Shown here piece by piece: positions 63,776 to 64,000 of a stretch of 64,000 bases of DNA. A model generated the notes under the pieces. It was given only the letters and a program-made list of their open reading frames with translations. It did not search any database and was not told the origin of the DNA. Origin of the DNA: Pseudomonas delhiensis (GTDB lineage: Bacteria > Pseudomonadota > Gammaproteobacteria > Pseudomonadales > Pseudomonadaceae); the NCBI RefSeq assembly GCF_900187975.1, contig NZ_FZPC01000005.1, positions 1 through 64,000 of the forward strand, written 5' to 3'. The position numbers and the translations under genes were made by a program. How positions within the stretch are numbered: the stretch's first letter is position 1; every line of letters starts with the position of its first letter.

Positions 63776-64000
63776 CGCTGCACGCCCAGCCAGCCTTCGC
63801 GGCCCGCCAGGCTGCCGCGGCGCAGTTCGCCCAGCGGCAGCGTCGCCGGGTCGGCCGGCAGCAACTGGCCGAGCGGGCGGAAGTGGATGCCGCCCTCGCG
63901 GGCATGGCCCAGCAACTGGCGGAAGGCGTCGGCCATGACGATGCCTTCCACCTCGGCGTGCACGGTGTAGACGTTCAGCGCCTGCGGGCGGAAGCGGGCC
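63772..64000 (-). CDS. arnD: Und-P-Ara4FN deformylase ArnD, C-terminal end (runs off window)
   Basis: The frame is open from base 63999 down to the stop at 63772. The visible residues include [24 protein letters not shown] and a C-terminal tail [16 protein letters not shown], as in ArnD. The catalytic domain lies outside the window. The order arnD-arnT-arnE-arnF-ugd on one strand is standard. The ArnD-like protein at 34953-35777 is a distant relative of this enzyme. Confidence 0.88.
   Translation of the reverse strand, partial: ARFRPQALNVYTVHAEVEGIVMADAFRQLLGHAREGGIHFRPLGQLLPADPATLPLGELRRGSLAGREGWLGVQR

Overview
The window is a chromosomal segment of a GC-rich Pseudomonas close to the P. aeruginosa lineage. 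The type IV pilus genes, bamD, rluD, pgeF, clpB, a tRNA Asn-Pro-Lys cluster, ndh, yacG-coaE-pilDCB/pilA, tRNA-Thr, nadC and ampDE occur together in an order I recall from P. aeruginosa. The cytochrome bo3 and fructose/arn blocks appear to sit elsewhere in that species. Species-level assignment is not possible by eye.

Layout. 1-905: 5' part of an IS110-type transposase, cut by the window edge and lying against REP repeats. 906-5219 (minus): pilR, pilS, a small membrane protein, bamD. 5366-9930 (plus): rluD, pgeF, clpB, the last with a sigma-32-like promoter. 10311-12977 (minus): a PilZ protein and a DUF1631 protein. 13188-13431: tRNA-Asn, -Pro, -Lys. 14750-19530 (plus): cyoABCDE. 19828-22043 (minus): ndh, a DUF3094 protein, a DUF1780 protein. 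22176-24101 (plus): a GNAT protein, a secreted protein, an orphan ECF-type permease, a small hypothetical protein. 24102-25662: REP-rich stretch with a ribbon-helix-helix antitoxin, a truncated PIN toxin and a second copy of the yacG 3' end. 25663-30346 (minus): yacG, coaE, pilD, pilC, pilB. 30577: pilA with a sigma-54 promoter.

31052-39733 is a visibly AT-rich eight-gene cassette exactly between pilA and tRNA-Thr. Its plus half encodes a GT-C membrane protein with a TPR-like tail, a polyprenyl-phosphate-type GT2, a UDP-GlcNAc 2-epimerase-like protein and an ArnD-like deacylase. Its minus half encodes a WbpA-like UDP-GlcNAc 6-dehydrogenase, a methyltransferase, an ATP-grasp protein and a flippase-like membrane protein. 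I read it as a pilin glycosylation island. Its plus half repeats the logic of the lipid A arn pathway (ArnC, ArnD and ArnT functions) but is attached to pilA. This is the best candidate in the window for an undescribed system. The genuine arn operon lies at the right-hand end of the same window.

40153-43870 holds a MASE2-GGDEF diguanylate cyclase, then a pile of toxin-antitoxin genes in various states of decay (hipA remnant, intact hicAB, DUF433 with truncated DUF5615, hipB with deleted hipA). The pile has internal duplications that include the nadC 3' end. 43871-51701: nadC, a second DUF1631 protein, a tandem REP array, ampD, ampE, and a chemoreceptor with a sigma-28 promoter. 52071-59665: tatD, fruR (cra), fruBKA with a Cra operator. 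59951-64000 (minus): ugd, arnF, arnE, arnT and the 3' end of arnD. REP-type palindromes of three sequence families fill nearly every long intergenic gap.
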